The notes under the pieces: model-generated
The model's database searches: none
Told to the model about the DNA's origin: nothing
What the model saw: only the letters and a program-made list of their open reading frames with translations
Assembly: GCA_030824835.1 (NCBI GenBank)
Contig: JAPJRA010000032.1
Span: 1-14,706, forward strand
Direction of reading: 5' to 3'
Length of the DNA stretch: 14,706 bases
DNA from: Geminicoccaceae bacterium
GTDB lineage: Bacteria; Pseudomonadota; Alphaproteobacteria; Geminicoccales; Geminicoccaceae
In this document: positions 11,964 through 14,706 of the stretch, piece after piece
Layout: the number at the start of each line of letters is the position of its first letter
Position numbering within the stretch: the stretch's first letter is position 1
Program-made: the position numbers and the translations under genes

Positions 11964-14606
11964 ATGCCGACCGCCAACGAGATCCGCACGACCTTCCTGG
12001 AATATTTCCACCGGCACGGGCACGAGATCGTCAGCTCGTCGCCGCTGGTCCCGCACAACGACCCGACGCTGCTGTTCACCAACGCCGGCATGGTGCAGTT
12101 CAAGAACGTGTTCACGGGCGTCGAGCAGCGCCCCTATAACCGCGCGACGACGTCGCAGAAGTGCGTGCGCGCGGGCGGCAAGCACAACGATCTCGACAAT
12201 GTCGGCTACACCGCGCGGCATCACACCTTCTTTGAGATGCTGGGCAATTTCAGCTTCGGCGACTACTTCAAGCCCTTGGCGATCGAGCTCGCCTGGAACC
12301 TGATCACCAAGGAGTACGGCCTGCCCAAGGACCGGCTCCTGGTCACGGTCTATGCCGAGGACGACGAGGCGTTCGACCTGTGGCGCAAGATCGCCGGGCT
12401 CGACGAGCGGCGGATCATCCGCATCGCCACATCCGACAATTTCTGGGCCATGGGCGATACCGGCCCGTGCGGCCCGTGTTCGGAGATCTTCTACGACCAC
12501 GGCGAGCACATCCCCGGTGGTCCTCCCGGCAGCCCGGACGAGGACGGCGACCGCTGGGTCGAGATCTGGAACCTCGTCTTCATGCAGTACGAGCAGGTCG
12601 ACAAGGCGACCCGCCTCGCGCTGCCGAAGCCCTCGATCGACACCGGCATGGGGCTCGAGCGCATCGCCGCCGTGCTGCAGGGCAAGACCGACAATTACGA
12701 TATCGACGTGTTTGAGGCGCTGATCGGGGCCTCGGCGGCGCTGGTCGGTGCCCAGGCCGTCGGTGCCAGCCGCCCGTCGCACAAGGTCATCGCCGACCAC
12801 CTGCGTTGCAGCGCCTTCCTCATCGCCGACGGCGTCATGCCGGCCAACGAGGGGCGCGGCTACGTGCTGCGCCGGATCATGCGCCGCGGCATGCGCCACG
12901 CGCAGCTCCTGGGCGCCCGCGACCCGCTGCTGTGGCGGATGGTGCCGACCCTGCTCGACCAGATGGGCAAGGCGTTCCCCGAGCTGGTCCGCGCCGAGGC
13001 GCTGATCACCGAGGTGCTGAAGCTCGAGGAGACGAGCTTCCGGCGCACGCTGGAGCGCGGCCTGAAGCTGCTGGAGGAGGAGACGGGCCGGCTGCCGGAG
13101 GGCGCGCCGCTTGCCGGTGACGTCGCCTTCAAGCTCTACGACACGTTCGGCTTCCCGCTCGACCTGACCCAGGACGCGCTCCGCGCCCAGGGACGGACGG
13201 TCGACGGCGACGGGTTCAATCAGGCCATGGCCGCCCAGCGCGCCGCCGCCCGCGCCGCCTGGAAGGGCTCGGGCGACGCCGCGGTGCAGCCGATCTGGTT
13301 CGACCTGCGCGAGAGCCTGGGGGCCACCGAGTTCCTGGGCTACGCCACGACCCAGGCCGAGGGCGTCGTCACCGCCCTGGTGGTCGACGGCCAGGCGGTC
13401 GACCGGGTCGAGGCCGGACCGGTCATGGTCGTGACCAACCAGACCCCGTTCTACGGCGAATCGGGCGGCCAGATCGGCGATACCGGCACGATACGTGCCG
13501 GCGACGCCGTGGTGACTGTGACCGACACGCAAAAGCGGCTGGGAGACCTCTGGGTCCATGTCGGCACGCTCGAGGGCGGTTCGCTCGCGGTCGGCGATGC
13601 GGTCGAGCTCACGGTCGACGTCGCCCGCCGCGACCGCATCCGCCGGGCGCATTCGGCCACCCACCTGCTGCACGCGGCGCTGCGCCGCCATCTCGGCGCC
13701 CACGTGGCGCAGAAGGGCTCGCTCGTGGCCCCGGACCGGCTGCGCTTCGACTTCAGCCAGCCGCGGCCGATGACGACGGCCGAGACGCGCGCGGTCGAGG
13801 CCGAGGTCAACGAGTTCCTGCGCCAGAACGACGAGGCGAGCGTGCGCATCATGGCCCGCGACGAGGCCATCGGGGCCGGTGCCATGGCCCTGTTCGGCGA
13901 GAAATACGGCGACGAGGTGCGGGTCGTCTCGATGGGGCGGGGCGATGCCGGGAAGACCTATTCGGTCGAGCTCTGCGGCGGCACCCACGTCCGCCGGACC
14001 GGCGACATCGCGCAGTTCCGCATCACCGGCGAGAGTGCGGTGGCGGCCGGCATCCGCCGCATCGAGGCCGTGACCGGCGAGCTTGCCTTCGAGGAGAGCG
14101 CACGCGAGCACGATCTGCTGCTGGGCCTGGCGCAGAGCCTGAAGGTCTCGCCGGCCGAGCTGCCGGAGCGGCTGGAAGCACTGCTCGACGAGCGCCGGCG
14201 GCTGGAGCGCGAGGCCACCGACCTGCGCCGCAAGCTCGCCATGGGCGGTGGTGGCGGTGGCGGCGGCGACGCTTTCAAGCAGGTGGGGGCGATCCGCTTC
14301 GCCGCCCGCAGGCTCGAGGGCGTGCCGGCCAAGGAGCTGCGCGGCACCGCCGACGCGATCAAGAAGGAGCTGGGCTCGGGCGTGGTGGCGCTGGTCAGCG
14401 TCACCGACGGCAAGGCCGCGGTGGTGGTCAGCGTCACGCCGGATCTCGCCGGCACGGTCGACGCCGTGGCGCTGGTCCGCCGTGGCGTCGAGGCGGTCGG
14501 TGGTGCCGGTGGCGGCGGTCGTCCGGACTTCGCCCAAGGTGGTGGCCCCGGCGGCGCCCAGGCTGCCGAGGCGCTGGCGGCCATCGAAGCCGGCTTGGTC
14601 GCGTAG
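11964..14606 (+). CDS. alaS: Alanyl-tRNA synthetase
   Basis: The product has 880 residues, the full length for bacterial AlaS. It charges tRNA-Ala with alanine in the cytoplasm. The class II catalytic core starts at once ([20 protein letters not shown], then [19 protein letters not shown] and [18 protein letters not shown]). The editing domain that removes mischarged Ser and Gly carries the zinc ligands His563 and His567 (HSATH) and Cys671 and His675 (CGGTH), matching E. coli spacing. The C-terminal coiled coil and glycine-rich C-Ala domain follow. A run of eight glycines at about 761-768 marks the linker. No strong Shine-Dalgarno is seen before the ATG. In many alphaproteobacteria recA precedes alaS; here an unrelated propeller gene lies divergently upstream. 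Confidence 0.98.
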   Translation: MPTANEIRTTFLEYFHRHGHEIVSSSPLVPHNDPTLLFTNAGMVQFKNVFTGVEQRPYNRATTSQKCVRAGGKHNDLDNVGYTARHHTFFEMLGNFSFGDYFKPLAIELAWNLITKEYGLPKDRLLVTVYAEDDEAFDLWRKIAGLDERRIIRIATSDNFWAMGDTGPCGPCSEIFYDHGEHIPGGPPGSPDEDGDRWVEIWNLVFMQYEQVDKATRLALPKPSIDTGMGLERIAAVLQGKTDNYDIDVFEALIGASAALVGAQAVGASRPSHKVIADHLRCSAFLIADGVMPANEGRGYVLRRIMRRGMRHAQLLGARDPLLWRMVPTLLDQMGKAFPELVRAEALITEVLKLEETSFRRTLERGLKLLEEETGRLPEGAPLAGDVAFKLYDTFGFPLDLTQDALRAQGRTVDGDGFNQAMAAQRAAARAAWKGSGDAAVQPIWFDLRESLGATEFLGYATTQAEGVVTALVVDGQAVDRVEAGPVMVVTNQTPFYGESGGQIGDTGTIRAGDAVVTVTDTQKRLGDLWVHVGTLEGGSLAVGDAVELTVDVARRDRIRRAHSATHLLHAALRRHLGAHVAQKGSLVAPDRLRFDFSQPRPMTTAETRAVEAEVNEFLRQNDEASVRIMARDEAIGAGAMALFGEKYGDEVRVVSMGRGDAGKTYSVELCGGTHVRRTGDIAQFRITGESAVAAGIRRIEAVTGELAFEESAREHDLLLGLAQSLKVSPAELPERLEALLDERRRLEREATDLRRKLAMGGGGGGGGDAFKQVGAIRFAARRLEGVPAKELRGTADAIKKELGSGVVALVSVTDGKAAVVVSVTPDLAGTVDAVALVRRGVEAVGGAGGGGRPDFAQGGGPGGAQAAEALAAIEAGLVA

Positions 14607-14609
14607 CCG

Positions 14610-14706
14610 ATGCTCTACCCCTGGGTCGATTGGCATCGGGCGTCCGTGACCGCCTGGCTCAAGGCGGCTCGGCTGGCGGCGTCGGTGATGCCGTTGGCGC
14701 AGGTCC
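14610..14706 (+). CDS. Start of an unidentified gene, cut by the window end
   Basis: An ATG 3 bp after the alaS stop opens 32 codons that remain open to the end (starting MLYPWVDWHRASVTAW). The close spacing suggests transcription with alaS. The MLY start and amphipathic character recall N-termini of intracellular polyhydroxyalkanoate depolymerases, but the fragment is too short for a call. Confidence 0.5.
   Translation, partial: MLYPWVDWHRASVTAWLKAARLAASVMPLAQV

Noticed and set aside
14242..14268. Run of eight glycine codons in alaS as a slippage repeat
   Set aside because: Glycine-rich linkers at this place are normal in AlaS, and the codons are mixed (GGC/GGT), so it is not a simple repeat expansion.
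10827..14636. Very long open frame (1269 codons) on the minus strand, antisense to alaS and into the propeller gene
   Set aside because: It mirrors the codon pattern of high-GC alaS; composition is low-complexity His/Arg/Ala-rich and shows no family motif, whereas alaS is unmistakable.

Overview
The window comes from a GC-rich bacterial chromosome, most likely an alphaproteobacterium of the Rhodospirillales type. I infer this from the high GC, the character of the complete alaS, the Tat/Sec-exported redox enzymes and the DUF24/HxlR, FCD-GntR and FrnE-like genes. No rRNA, tRNA or CRISPR array was recognised. Every function given here is read from motifs by eye, without database searches.

Left part (1-2184): the 3' end of a formylglycine-generating enzyme (sulfatase maturase) gene is followed 22 bp later by a Tat-exported type I sulfatase carrying the CTPTR maturation motif, so enzyme and activator form one unit. 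A decayed IS481-type insertion sequence abuts the sulfatase stop codon exactly at a CTAG site. A short AT-rich intergenic stretch follows.

Periplasmic oxidation block (2185-5883): a Tat-exported Rieske [2Fe-2S] protein, a PQQ-dependent alcohol dehydrogenase and a small secreted protein of unknown function lie in one direction. They are followed by a GntR/FCD regulator preceded by a textbook sigma-54 (-24/-12) promoter. The dehydrogenase has the Asp-x-Asp active-site signature associated with lanthanide-dependent enzymes, lacks the usual vicinal cysteine pair, and has no cytochrome c gene nearby. The Rieske protein is therefore the obvious candidate electron acceptor. This is the best candidate for an undescribed system in the window.

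Cytoplasmic redox block (5884-10830): four overlapping or closely spaced genes encode a FrnE/DsbA-like protein, a 2,6-dihydroxypyridine-hydroxylase-like flavoprotein monooxygenase, a thioredoxin-reductase-like flavoprotein without redox cysteines, and an HxlR regulator. A second, paralogous HxlR gene abuts it tail to tail. That second gene has an apparently leaderless promoter and faces an SDR dehydrogenase, which may be translationally coupled to a 36-codon upstream ORF. The set looks like an inducible pathway for an aromatic or quinone-like compound; the substrate is unknown.

Right part (10835-14706): a secreted SMP-30/gluconolactonase-like beta-propeller protein on the minus strand, then housekeeping alaS (alanyl-tRNA synthetase, complete) on the plus strand, and the first 32 codons of another gene running off the end.
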